Below, piece by piece: positions 9,239 through 17,933 of a stretch of 64,000 nt of DNA. Position 1 is the first letter of the stretch. Each line of letters opens with the position of its first letter. The translations under genes and the position numbers were made by a program. The notes beneath the pieces were generated by a model. That model did not search any database. It saw only the letters and a program-made list of their open reading frames with translations, and was not told the origin of the DNA. This DNA comes from Butyrivibrio sp. VCB2006 (GTDB taxonomy: Bacteria; Bacillota; Clostridia; Lachnospirales; Lachnospiraceae): assembly GCF_000420945.1 (NCBI RefSeq), contig NZ_ATVX01000002.1, positions 186,001 through 250,000 of the forward strand, in the 5' to 3' direction.

Positions 9239-9391
9239 TTTTTATTATGTAATTGTATTATGGAAATTGCTAAGATATATTTACTTGATAATCATCCTCG
9301 CTATCTATGAATCAAAGTATTTTATATTTTTTGTTACACTTACTTATACGAATCAAATTATTATTGTGGCAAATAAATTTTTCCGGCTCTC

Positions 9392-9877
9392 TTAGCCTCT
9401 CTCATCAGTTACAAAATGCTTCACTCCGTCTACCGGGTGCAATAGCTCTTTTCTGAAGAACTCAGGATAATACTTTATTGGATCATCAACGTCTATCCAA
9501 CGAAGAAATTCCTCATGCTCATCTTCTGTCATACTCATGCAAACAGGCTCAAAATCTTCCGGCACTTTCATATAATAGAAATATGACACCTCGTAAATAA
9601 GCTTTCCAAGATTTGATGCTGAATCTCCATAAAAATAGTTCTCATGAATAAAGCCCAATCTATCAACTTCCATCTTAACACCTGTTTCTTCAAAAACTTC
9701 GCGTACTACTGCTTCTTCGGACGTCTCCCCAAATTTGATACGTCCACCTACGGAATAAAGGTACTCCGGTCTGATATTATTTCCAACCATCAGTATTTTC
9801 CCGTTCTTCATAATAATCGCTCCGACACGAAGATTGATTAATCCATCCTCGCAAGGAACCGTCATGTCTTTTTTCAT
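9392..9877 (-). CDS. NUDIX hydrolase
   Basis: A 161-residue protein with a complete Nudix box (G-x5-E-x7-REV-x-EE-x-GV), read as GRIKFGETSEEA followed by VVREVFEETGV at about residues 45-67, which binds Mg2+ and the diphosphate. Such enzymes hydrolyse nucleoside diphosphates linked to another group, often damaged nucleotides or nucleotide sugars; the substrate cannot be read from the sequence. It lies 69 bases after the GH115 gene on the same strand and may share its transcript. The ATG at 9877 has AAAGGAG upstream at a slightly long spacing. Confidence 0.9.
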   Translation of the reverse strand: MKKDMTVPCEDGLINLRVGAIIMKNGKILMVGNNIRPEYLYSVGGRIKFGETSEEAVVREVFEETGVKMEVDRLGFIHENYFYGDSASNLGKLIYEVSYFYYMKVPEDFEPVCMSMTEDEHEEFLRWIDVDDPIKYYPEFFRKELLHPVDGVKHFVTDERG

Positions 9878-9946
9878 ATCTATAGTGCACTCCTTTCTAA
9901 TCCATCAAGTTCAAAATGCTCCATTAACTCATCTCCTAGTACAGTC

Positions 9947-12886
9947 TTACGCATTAGGGCCAAGATAGGATGTAGGAATTTCGTAGCCTCTACGCTTAAT
10001 TACAAGCTTTTCAATTATAACACCAGGATCTCCTGCATAAACTCTTATAGTGTTACTTCCAGCCTGTAGCTTAACACTTGTGGTTACCTGTCGTCCTGCT
10101 GTAAGTACCCCCTGAGCCCAGTCTTCATCCTGCCATTCTGTATAGTAATGATCTGATACGCTATAGACGGTCTGCGGCTTCTCATCTCCTACTGAAACAT
10201 AGAACTTTAATCTACCCCCCTTAGCATAAGGGTTTCTGGTCATCAGGAAAAAGATAATGTCGCATTCGCCTTCTTCATTGACAGAAGCATCATAAGAAAC
10301 GTATGGGACAGAATTCATATCAGAAACCTTGATATCATCCCATGCCTTCATTGGAGGAAATGCTTTGATTGCAGTGCCTTCTTTTCCAAGGAAATCAATA
10401 ACTTCAAAGCCCTTTCCATCAATCTTGTGGCTTTCGGAGTAATCTGCGGCGCTAATGCAGTAAAAAGGTTTCCTTGCTCCAAGTTTAAATAACAAGTCCA
10501 CATAGGTCTTTTGTCCGTTGTCAAAAGAGATATCTACGCGGCCTTTAACCTCAGCACTATCAGTAAGCTCTGATAAGGATTTCTCGTTACAAGTAAAGGA
10601 TACTGTCTCTCTGCATGAGTTATATTTTTCAACAGAATTCATATCTGGATTACTTATTTTGTCAGGACAAATTTCTACTCTACCACTGGTCTTATCGCAG
10701 CATACAAGACCAGATTCAAGCGTAATCTTATACTCAAATCCCACTTCGCCTCTGGTGTCTATATCAAGAAATGCGTCCAAGCTATCACATACAAGAGGAG
10801 CCATATCCTGCCAGTGAGCACCCAGATGGTATCTATCCTGGCCTCTGAAGCTCACCATTGCCTTGGCTACTGATAAAGGCGCCACTTTCACAACTGCCGG
10901 GTATGCCCATTCCCTGTCATCCCAGCTTCTAAAGCCAGTATGAGCAGAGCTAAGGCAATGATTCCACTTGCCATCCGCTATATGATGGAACTCGTCCACA
11001 AGCTTTTTATCAAGGGCAATTCTCTCTTCTATCTCATCTATAAATGTATTAGCATAAAGACTTCCTTTTCTTGCAAGGCCGTGATTCATGCCTGTTAGAA
11101 TCCATGCAATTACAAGGTTAAGGGATGCTGCTGCCGCATAATATACGATACTCTCATAGGTTAAAAGAGCTTCTCCAGAGAGTTCCTCTTTAAGCTTATC
11201 AGCAGTTGCCAAAATATCCCTTGCTTCAGTAAGGATCCTCTCCCCTTCTCCAAGGTGAACAGGATGGTATATCCTCTCATTCATAGTTTCAGGAGTTCTC
11301 ATGGCATTGAGTCTTGTGTAACCCTCAAGCACTTTAAAAAGGTCATCCTTCTGAGCAGAACTAATTCGACTTCCAAACTGCTGATCTATCCATTTATACA
11401 CGTACTCTTTTACCTTATTAAGGCCGTTAAGTCCCCAGGTCTCATAGTCGTAGGCAAGCTCCATGAAAAAGCTAAGAGGATACTCCATTTCCTTGAGGTC
11501 ACCTACATTTACTATCCACATCTTGGTAACCCCAGCCTCGTAGGCTGTTGTCATCTGCTCCCAGGTCTTGGTCAGACGGTTGCAGTTAGTCCACTCGTAG
11601 CTGATTGGAGCTCCGTGATAATCAAAGTGATAGTACATTCCATATCCACCGGGATGCTGTTTCTCAGCTTCTGTAGGAAGATTACGAAGGTTCCCATGAT
11701 TATCATCACTCAAAAGAAAAATAGCGTCCTTAAGCTCATCCCAGTCTTTAAGTCCCTCACAGGTCTCATCGCCGTAGTAGTAGTCCTCTACCTCTTTATA
11801 GATAGCAAGCATTCTTGGAACAGCCTTATAATCTTCTGATATATGTTCCCTAAGGATCTCATCCTGGGCCAGTATAGCTTTTTTAACAACCTCAATGTTA
11901 TCCTTCATGGTAGCATCTTCCGGAAGGAGCTTGGAATCAGCTTCTCCGCGCATACCTATAGTTATAACACTCTCAAAATCCTTATTTCTGAGTACTCCGT
12001 TTTCCCAGAATTTGGTAATAGCTTTCTCATTGGATAAAAAGCTCCAGGAATTATCATCCCCATATTCTTTGTACTGCTGCTGCCATTCATTGCCGGCTCT
12101 GAACAGTGGCTCATGATGAGATGTTCCCATGATAACGCCAAGTTCATCAGCAAGCCTAGCATTTTCTATGCCAGGGCCATCCTCTGAGAAGTTGGAATTC
12201 CACATGGCAGGCCACATATAATTGCCCTTAAGACGAAGGAGAAGCTCAAAAACCTTACGGTAGCACTTGGCATTAACGCCTCCGAACTTCTCATAAGCCC
12301 AGTTACCAAAGGCTGGCCACTCATCGTTGATGAAAAAGCCGCGGTAATATACTGATGGTTCCTTGGAAATATAAGCATCACTATCAGCGCCAATTTCTAT
12401 TTCTAAAGCGTTTCTCTTCTCCGGCATAGCATCGCCAAAATACACAAGTGGTGATACTCCGCACAACTCAGATAAATGGAACATTCCATAGATTGTTCCC
12501 CTCTTGTCGCTGCCAGCAATTACCAGAATCTTCCTGCTATTTGCAGCATCTTTGCCACATGCTTGTATCTCTCCTGTCTCCTTGTCAAAAGATATATCTA
12601 CAACCTTCATAAAAAAGACTTCTCTTTTACCATCAATTACTGATAAATCCACACGACCAGCCTTGGAAAGCTTGGAAAGAAGTCCACTCTTTCCCACAGT
12701 TGCTACAAAAATCACATTCTCAGATGATGCATTCTCGAAATTATCACTAACAGAAGGTTTTCTATCTGTCACAAGACAAATATCCTCTGCTACCGTCTTA
12801 CCTATTTCTTTGGCGCCCTGATAAGCCTCATTTTCTATCAAAATATCTGCCATCCTGTTGCCATCATACAACAAAAACTTACTCAT
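9947..12886 (-). CDS. GH115-type xylan alpha-1,2-glucuronidase, cytoplasmic
   Basis: GH115 enzymes take (4-O-methyl-)glucuronic acid off xylan chains, including internal residues. The 979-residue product is the usual length. It has an N-terminal alpha/beta domain with GSDKRGTIYGMFHLSE, then the conserved core stretch YRGFFINDEWPAFGNWA, KGNYMWPAMWN, GVIMGTSHHEP, TIGMRGEAD and WIVNVGDLKEMEYPLSFF. A C-terminal beta-sandwich follows (about 800-979). There is no signal peptide, matching the cytoplasmic GH10-esterase and pectin methylesterase nearby, so uptake of decorated oligosaccharides followed by intracellular trimming is inferred. AAAGGAG precedes the ATG. No clear terminator separates it from the NUDIX gene. 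Confidence 0.93.
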   Translation of the reverse strand: MSKFLLYDGNRMADILIENEAYQGAKEIGKTVAEDICLVTDRKPSVSDNFENASSENVIFVATVGKSGLLSKLSKAGRVDLSVIDGKREVFFMKVVDISFDKETGEIQACGKDAANSRKILVIAGSDKRGTIYGMFHLSELCGVSPLVYFGDAMPEKRNALEIEIGADSDAYISKEPSVYYRGFFINDEWPAFGNWAYEKFGGVNAKCYRKVFELLLRLKGNYMWPAMWNSNFSEDGPGIENARLADELGVIMGTSHHEPLFRAGNEWQQQYKEYGDDNSWSFLSNEKAITKFWENGVLRNKDFESVITIGMRGEADSKLLPEDATMKDNIEVVKKAILAQDEILREHISEDYKAVPRMLAIYKEVEDYYYGDETCEGLKDWDELKDAIFLLSDDNHGNLRNLPTEAEKQHPGGYGMYYHFDYHGAPISYEWTNCNRLTKTWEQMTTAYEAGVTKMWIVNVGDLKEMEYPLSFFMELAYDYETWGLNGLNKVKEYVYKWIDQQFGSRISSAQKDDLFKVLEGYTRLNAMRTPETMNERIYHPVHLGEGERILTEARDILATADKLKEELSGEALLTYESIVYYAAAASLNLVIAWILTGMNHGLARKGSLYANTFIDEIEERIALDKKLVDEFHHIADGKWNHCLSSAHTGFRSWDDREWAYPAVVKVAPLSVAKAMVSFRGQDRYHLGAHWQDMAPLVCDSLDAFLDIDTRGEVGFEYKITLESGLVCCDKTSGRVEICPDKISNPDMNSVEKYNSCRETVSFTCNEKSLSELTDSAEVKGRVDISFDNGQKTYVDLLFKLGARKPFYCISAADYSESHKIDGKGFEVIDFLGKEGTAIKAFPPMKAWDDIKVSDMNSVPYVSYDASVNEEGECDIIFFLMTRNPYAKGGRLKFYVSVGDEKPQTVYSVSDHYYTEWQDEDWAQGVLTAGRQVTTSVKLQAGSNTIRVYAGDPGVIIEKLVIKRRGYEIPTSYLGPNA

Positions 12887-12956
12887 ACCAATCTCCTTTT
12901 TTCTAATGCCTTTACTTCAAATTCTTTATATCCGATTATTTGTTAATATCATATTT

Positions 12957-13053
12957 TCAGTGGAAAGAGATCACTTTCTCATAGTCATACCCACGGTCAG
13001 GAGTTAAATTCTACTTTGTTATTAGGATCAATAACAGTTGTCGTAATCCCCAT
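12957..13053 (-). pseudogene. Possible gene remnant or leader peptide upstream of the GH115 gene
   Basis: In the 382-base gap before the GH115 gene an ATG at 13053-13051, with AAGGAG 7 bases upstream, opens an 18-codon frame MGITTTVIDPNNKVEFNS that ends at a stop. Directly after it, in the frame one base over, comes DRGYDYEKVISFH and a stop at 12959-12957. Both halves read like ordinary protein, and a single shift would join them into about 32 residues. This could be the two ends of a gene whose middle was deleted, a decayed small gene, or a short leader peptide. The rest of the gap up to the terminator at 13244 is AT-rich without other recognisable content and must hold the GH115 promoter. 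Confidence 0.3.
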
Positions 13054-13215
13054 TTCATTACTCCTTCACATGCCTGATTTATCTCTAGATTTGCAGTAAT
13101 AGATATATTTTAACTAATATGATTTTTCTTTTCTTCTCTATTCATGACATCTATTGCCTATATGTTGCAGATTAATGCAAATTGTCCTATTTCTTTATTT
13201 CTTTAAAAATACAAA

Positions 13216-13244
13216 AATCCGGTCTCAAAAATCGAGACCGGATT
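13216..13244 (-). terminator. Terminator after the beta-helix lipoprotein gene
   Basis: A perfect 11-bp stem (13216-13226 with 13234-13244, arm AATCCGGTCTC) is followed by five T on the minus strand, 25 bases after the stop codon at 13269. Confidence 0.9.
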
Positions 13245-13268
13245 CGAAATTCAATTATTCAATTCATA

Positions 13269-14780
13269 TTAGTTTGCAGCTACGCCATTAACATAGAGTG
13301 TGTATCCGTTAGAAACCACATTAGAAATGTCACCGTCAAAAGAAGTAACGTATGTATCTGCTGTAAGAGTCCATGTGCTGTCATCTGACAAAACCACGTT
13401 CACTTCGCCAAGTTCTGTTGATACGCTATCGCCTTTAGCATTTGTAATTTCACCTAAGAAGGTTCCTTCAAAGCTTGATCCTTTGGAAAGGTTAAGTGTA
13501 AATGTTGAATTACTACCTACAAGGATTGTTCCTTCCAGTACCTGATTTGTTGCGTTCAAAGTAGCAATATTGTCTGCTCCACTCCAACCATCATCGCATA
13601 CTGATAAAAGAATATTCTCGGAATCCTTATTTGTAATCTTAACATTTTCAAGATTGATCACAGAATTTGTGTTGGTAACATGGAACACGTGACCATTCTT
13701 ACTTGTAAGAGAGCCACCTGTCATATCAAAGGTTGATGTACCACTATCAGCATCTCCTGACATTGACTGATATATCATGATGGAGTCAAGGAATGTGGCA
13801 TTGCCATTCATCTGCGTATTGTTAGCAGTCATATCGCAGTCGGTAAGTGTAATAGAATTCATACCTTCGATGCACACTGCTTCTGAAAGATTTGATGTGA
13901 GCGTAGCATTTGCTACAGTAATATCAGCTGTTGAATATATTGAAGGTGAACCAAGACCGTTAGTTGTGTAGGTTCCACCATCAACCGTAACTGTTCCACC
14001 TCCTCTGTCTGTTCTGATTGCTGCAGAGGACTGGCCGCTGGTCTCAACAGTAAGATTAGAAGCCTTAGTAATACCACCACCTGTTGTCATAATACCACCT
14101 GAGCCATTTCCTGTAGTTGTGATAGTACTATCAGAAATAATTACTGTTGTTCCATCGCCTTCTGCTCCGTTCTGGCCGCCATTTCCACCATATGAGAATA
14201 CGCCATTTGCGCCATCAGCATCAGAAGTTATTGTTGCACCCGTGATTGTGGTAGTTGAGCCATCTTTAACCAGTACTGCAGCATTAAGTCCATAGAAGTT
14301 GCAGTTATCTCCGCCATCAGAATCACCGGTCTTACTCACTGTTGCATTTGTAATGGTAACATCATCTGATGTTGCTATCAAAAGAGCACTCTCATCTGCT
14401 GTAGTACTCTCATAGTTTTCACCATCCTGAGTATCAGCACTTGTGATCTCAACTGCACCCTTATAATCAATGTCAGCACTGCTGTTTCCGCCGCCTCCGA
14501 ATCCGCCGCCCGGCGCTCCATCCGGAGCTTCGCCGTCAGGCTTTGCTGGTGGCTCGCCATCCGGTTTTTCTCCATCAGGCGCCTGACCATCCGGAGCTTC
14601 TCCCTGCATCTGACCTTCCTGCATCTCCTGTTCCTGTGCGGAAGCTAAAGTATCCTCTGATTCAACTACTGCAGTATCTTCTGTTGTGGTAGTAGAAGCG
14701 TCACCGCAAGCAGTTACAGTTGCCATTATCATAACCATTCCAATATAAGGTACTAACTTTTTAAGTTCTAATCTTTTCAT
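13269..14780 (-). CDS. Lipoprotein with PDG collagen-like linker and beta-helix-like domain
   Basis: A 503-residue surface lipoprotein: signal peptide with lipobox V-T-A-C (Cys about 25), an acidic Glu/Gln/Met segment, a collagen-like run of P-D-G triplets (about 62-90), a Gly-rich hinge, then about 400 residues of Thr/Ser/Asn-rich short strands typical of parallel beta-helix or solenoid folds, for example VTITNATVSK, TITGATITSDADG and ITLTDCDM. It resembles the carbohydrate-binding-domain lipoproteins common in Lachnospiraceae, and similar folds bind or adhere to polysaccharides. No catalytic site is seen. It has its own terminator downstream and stands alone; AGGAG lies before the ATG. Confidence 0.82.
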   Translation of the reverse strand: MKRLELKKLVPYIGMVMIMATVTACGDASTTTTEDTAVVESEDTLASAQEQEMQEGQMQGEAPDGQAPDGEKPDGEPPAKPDGEAPDGAPGGGFGGGGNSSADIDYKGAVEITSADTQDGENYESTTADESALLIATSDDVTITNATVSKTGDSDGGDNCNFYGLNAAVLVKDGSTTTITGATITSDADGANGVFSYGGNGGQNGAEGDGTTVIISDSTITTTGNGSGGIMTTGGGITKASNLTVETSGQSSAAIRTDRGGGTVTVDGGTYTTNGLGSPSIYSTADITVANATLTSNLSEAVCIEGMNSITLTDCDMTANNTQMNGNATFLDSIMIYQSMSGDADSGTSTFDMTGGSLTSKNGHVFHVTNTNSVINLENVKITNKDSENILLSVCDDGWSGADNIATLNATNQVLEGTILVGSNSTFTLNLSKGSSFEGTFLGEITNAKGDSVSTELGEVNVVLSDDSTWTLTADTYVTSFDGDISNVVSNGYTLYVNGVAAN

Positions 14781-14880
14781 TTCTAATCTCCTCTTTTTCT
14801 GTGGGATGTTTTATTCGTTGAAGTGATTATTACATCCTTACCTAAAAGGAAACTAAATAAAAAATAATCATTTATAAAAA

Positions 14881-14912
14881 ATGACGGATCAACCATTTGG
14901 TCAATCCGCCAT
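14881..14912 (-). terminator. Terminator after the M18 aminopeptidase gene
   Basis: Arms ATGACGGAT(C) at 14881-14890 and (A)ATCCGCCAT at 14903-14912 pair with one wobble around a short loop; the minus strand continues with a run of T. It lies 39 bases after the stop codon. Confidence 0.7.
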
Positions 14913-14950
14913 CTTATAATCATTTCTATATTAGCTATACAGATTCGAAA

Positions 14951-16450
14951 TTACTCATTTCTAAAATCAACATTCTGAAGGAATGATACATATCCTCTGT
15001 ATGCCTCGTAGAGGTCAGCCTTGTCAATAACTTCCCATGGTGCATGCATGTTGAGAACTGCAACACCTGAGTCGATTACGTTCATTCCGTAAAGAGCAAG
15101 AATGTAAGCGATAGTTCCGCCGCCGCCAACATCTACCTTACCAAGCTCAGCTGTCTGGAATACAATCTTATCCTTCTCAAAGGCACGTCTGATCTCAGCA
15201 ATATATTCTGCATTTGCATCGTTAGAACCAGACTTACCTCTTGAGCCTGTGAACTTATTGAATACAAGTCCCTCTCCAAGGAATGCTGCATTCTTCTTCT
15301 CAAAAGCAGATGCATAAGTAGGATCAAAGCCGGCACTTACGTCTGATGAGAGCATGCAGGAATTTGCAAGGCATCTCTTAAGCGAAAGGTCATTATAGCC
15401 TTCCTTTGTAAGATTCATAAGCTCAGCTACAGCTTTCTCAAAAAACTTAGACTGCATACCAGTAGCACCTACGCTACCAATTTCCTCTTTATCAACAAGG
15501 ATGCAGCAAGCTGTTCTCTTAACGTTCCCCGCTGCAAGAATAGCGCGCATTGAAGGATAAGCACATACTCTGTCATCATGTCCATAGCCAAGGATCATTG
15601 ATCTGTCAAAGCCTGCATCTCTTGATTTACCGGCAGGGACAATCTCAAGCTCAGCTGAAATAAAGTCCTCTTCCTCAATACCGTAAAGGTCATTTAAAAG
15701 AGCAAGAACACCTCTGCGAACAGCACCTGAAACCTTGCCACTCTCTGCCTTTTCAGCCTTCTCAGCTGCAAGAGCATACTTCTGGCCTGCAGTAAGCTTA
15801 GGATCTGCCTTCTCAGCCTTCTCTTTTTCCTTACTCTCTACTACAAAAGGTCTGTGACCGATGATAAGATCAAGAGCCTCACCCTCGATAACCTTAGCTG
15901 CTGTCTTGGACATCTGATCAGCTGAAAGGTGAATAAGAAGATCAGAAATGAAGAATACTGGATCATCCTCATCCTCGCCCACGCTAAGCTGAACTGTTGT
16001 ACCATCCTTCTTGCAAACAACACCGTGGATTGCAAGTGGCATAGCTACGAACTGATACTTCTTGATTCCGCCATAATAGTGGGTATCAAGGTAAGCAAAT
16101 CCGCCATCCTCGTAAAGTGGGTTCTGCTTAACATCGATTCTTGGTGAATCAATGTGTGCTCCAAGGATATTAAGTCCCTGCTCCAAAGGTTCTGAGCCAA
16201 GCTGGAACATAACGATAGACTTATTCATCCATACGCTGTATACCTTGTCGCCCTTTTTAAGCTTGGTCTTACCTCCAATAAGAGTGTTAAGTTCCTTGTA
16301 GCCGGCAGCCTCAATTTCATTGACAATTGTATCAATTGCTTCACGCTCAGTCTTGGAGTTATCAAGGAAGTTCTTGTACTCCTCACCGAACTTATCTACA
16401 GCCTTAAGCTGAGTAGCATTGTATGTTGTCCAAACATTTTTTCTGTTCAT
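14951..16450 (-). CDS. M18 family aminopeptidase (aspartyl aminopeptidase type)
   Basis: M18 enzymes are di-zinc cytoplasmic exopeptidases, mostly removing N-terminal Asp or Glu. The 499-residue product has the metal-site motifs in order: LGAHIDSPRID (His ligand), GYGHDDRVCAYPS (Asp ligand), DKEEIGSVGATG (catalytic Glu and Glu ligand) and VLNMHAPWEVIDKAD (final His ligand). A Lys/Glu/Ala-rich insertion follows HRPFVVES in the middle of the protein. An AAAGGAG site lies 11 bases before the ATG. It is probably monocistronic, ending at the terminator at 14881-14912. The family call is secure; the exact residue preference is inferred. Confidence 0.94.
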   Translation of the reverse strand: MNRKNVWTTYNATQLKAVDKFGEEYKNFLDNSKTEREAIDTIVNEIEAAGYKELNTLIGGKTKLKKGDKVYSVWMNKSIVMFQLGSEPLEQGLNILGAHIDSPRIDVKQNPLYEDGGFAYLDTHYYGGIKKYQFVAMPLAIHGVVCKKDGTTVQLSVGEDEDDPVFFISDLLIHLSADQMSKTAAKVIEGEALDLIIGHRPFVVESKEKEKAEKADPKLTAGQKYALAAEKAEKAESGKVSGAVRRGVLALLNDLYGIEEEDFISAELEIVPAGKSRDAGFDRSMILGYGHDDRVCAYPSMRAILAAGNVKRTACCILVDKEEIGSVGATGMQSKFFEKAVAELMNLTKEGYNDLSLKRCLANSCMLSSDVSAGFDPTYASAFEKKNAAFLGEGLVFNKFTGSRGKSGSNDANAEYIAEIRRAFEKDKIVFQTAELGKVDVGGGGTIAYILALYGMNVIDSGVAVLNMHAPWEVIDKADLYEAYRGYVSFLQNVDFRNE

Positions 16451-16557
16451 ATATAGGTACTCCTTTCATATATCTATTAAACCTGAATAAAATAGGTCAA
16501 TAACTCACATATCAGTTTTAACATATTCAGATTAATAATGCTAGACAAAGTACTATA

Positions 16558-17751
16558 TTATTTCAGCTCCATACTACCAAGGAATGCCTCGATAATTCCA
16601 TCTGTAGCCATCTGTTTGTTCTCATCTTCGCTATAGATAGAAGACATTTTAATCACAAATAAACTGTCCTGTCTTGGAATGATATAGTTAACATAAACAT
16701 GATCACCGTCTTTGTACGGGCCTTCGCTCATGAGTCTTGTGCATCCGGTAATATCATTGAATGGCACATCGTCAGTTCTTGTAAGCTCTGCAGATTCATC
16801 ATATAAGTTTGATCTGATGTTCTTAATTGCATTTTCAATATCTGTATCATCTTCCAAGTATATTTCAATTAAAAAATCATTCCATTCTTCGCATATGATA
16901 CTTGCAAAGGTTTCATCTTTATCCATTTCCATGGCACAGATCTGTCTCATGTCGAACTGGGTTGTAAAACCGGCATTGCCAACATAGTATACTATCTGAT
17001 CTTCATCCCTTGTTGCCGGTGCATTTATGAGTGAAACCGGTGGCCAGCCATACTGCTGATACTGAGTGATATAGATTCCGTTTTGGTTAACGTAATCAGA
17101 TAGTGCCTGTGTAAGAGATTCTTTAGAATTATCACAAGCCTGTAGATACGCATCCTTTAAGCCCTCAGCCCCAAAAATTCTATCTACAGACGGATCATAG
17201 CTGGAACCATTCTCCACATACTCCATTTCTGTCACCTTAGGAGTATCTCCCGTTGTATCGATATGAGCAAGTCCGCCATAAGCTCCGCCCATTTCGCTTT
17301 GAAGCGTTGTGTTTATAAGAGTGAATGTATAAAGCTCATTCTCACCCCATACCTTAACATCAGAAGGGTCACTATCATCAACCTTAACAACCATTGGTAC
17401 GCATACCTTAAGATCTGCCTCTGTATCTCCAAATACCTCATCTATAAGATACTGGCAAACATAATCAGCGTATTCAGCATAGTCCTCTGTTCCACAGTAA
17501 TGATAATCGGGAAGTGGTAAATACGGATATTCTACTTCCTCTCCGGTTGTTTCTTCATATGATACCTCAGCAGTAGCCTCCTGACTTTCCTGGCCATCAG
17601 ATGACGCATTCTCAGTATCACCTGCTACTTGAAACTCACTTCCATCTTGACTTATGGCATTTTCATCTGCATTTTTCCCACAACCACCTGCAGTGAGAGT
17701 AAGGACACAAGCCGCCATTACCATTGCTACGTTCTTTTTCATACACTTCAT
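16558..17751 (-). CDS. Lipoprotein of unknown function, 397 residues
   Basis: Signal peptide with lipobox T-A-G-G-C (Cys about 24), then an acidic Ser/Glu-rich linker to about residue 75, then a globular part of about 320 residues that begins PYLPLPDYHYCGTEDYAEY. The globular part alternates beta-type segments and acidic loops and has no motif I recognise. It is predicted to be lipid-anchored outside the membrane. GAGGAG lies 8 bases before the first ATG; a second ATG three codons later is possible. Gaps to both neighbours are over 100 bases, so it is probably transcribed alone. Another lipoprotein of similar size and style lies at 43401-44561. Confidence 0.8.
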   Translation of the reverse strand: MKCMKKNVAMVMAACVLTLTAGGCGKNADENAISQDGSEFQVAGDTENASSDGQESQEATAEVSYEETTGEEVEYPYLPLPDYHYCGTEDYAEYADYVCQYLIDEVFGDTEADLKVCVPMVVKVDDSDPSDVKVWGENELYTFTLINTTLQSEMGGAYGGLAHIDTTGDTPKVTEMEYVENGSSYDPSVDRIFGAEGLKDAYLQACDNSKESLTQALSDYVNQNGIYITQYQQYGWPPVSLINAPATRDEDQIVYYVGNAGFTTQFDMRQICAMEMDKDETFASIICEEWNDFLIEIYLEDDTDIENAIKNIRSNLYDESAELTRTDDVPFNDITGCTRLMSEGPYKDGDHVYVNYIIPRQDSLFVIKMSSIYSEDENKQMATDGIIEAFLGSMELK

Positions 17752-17873
17752 TTCACAATCTCCTCATTTCCTCACGCTTTTTCATAACATTTCTCACAGA
17801 GATAATGTTACTCTACTTTTTGCACCAAAATTCTTAAAGTTCTCTTAAATATATGCGCATCCAAAATAAAAGA

Positions 17874-17899
17874 GCTCCGAAACATTACTGTTTCGAAGC
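17874..17899 (-). terminator. Terminator after pheT
   Basis: A perfect 10-bp stem (17874-17883 with 17890-17899, arm GCTCCGAAAC) with a 6-base loop and a T-rich tail on the minus strand, 34 bases after the pheT stop codon. Confidence 0.8.
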
Positions 17900-17933
17900 C
17901 CTGTATAGGTTTCATTGTGTAATTTTCTAAAAA

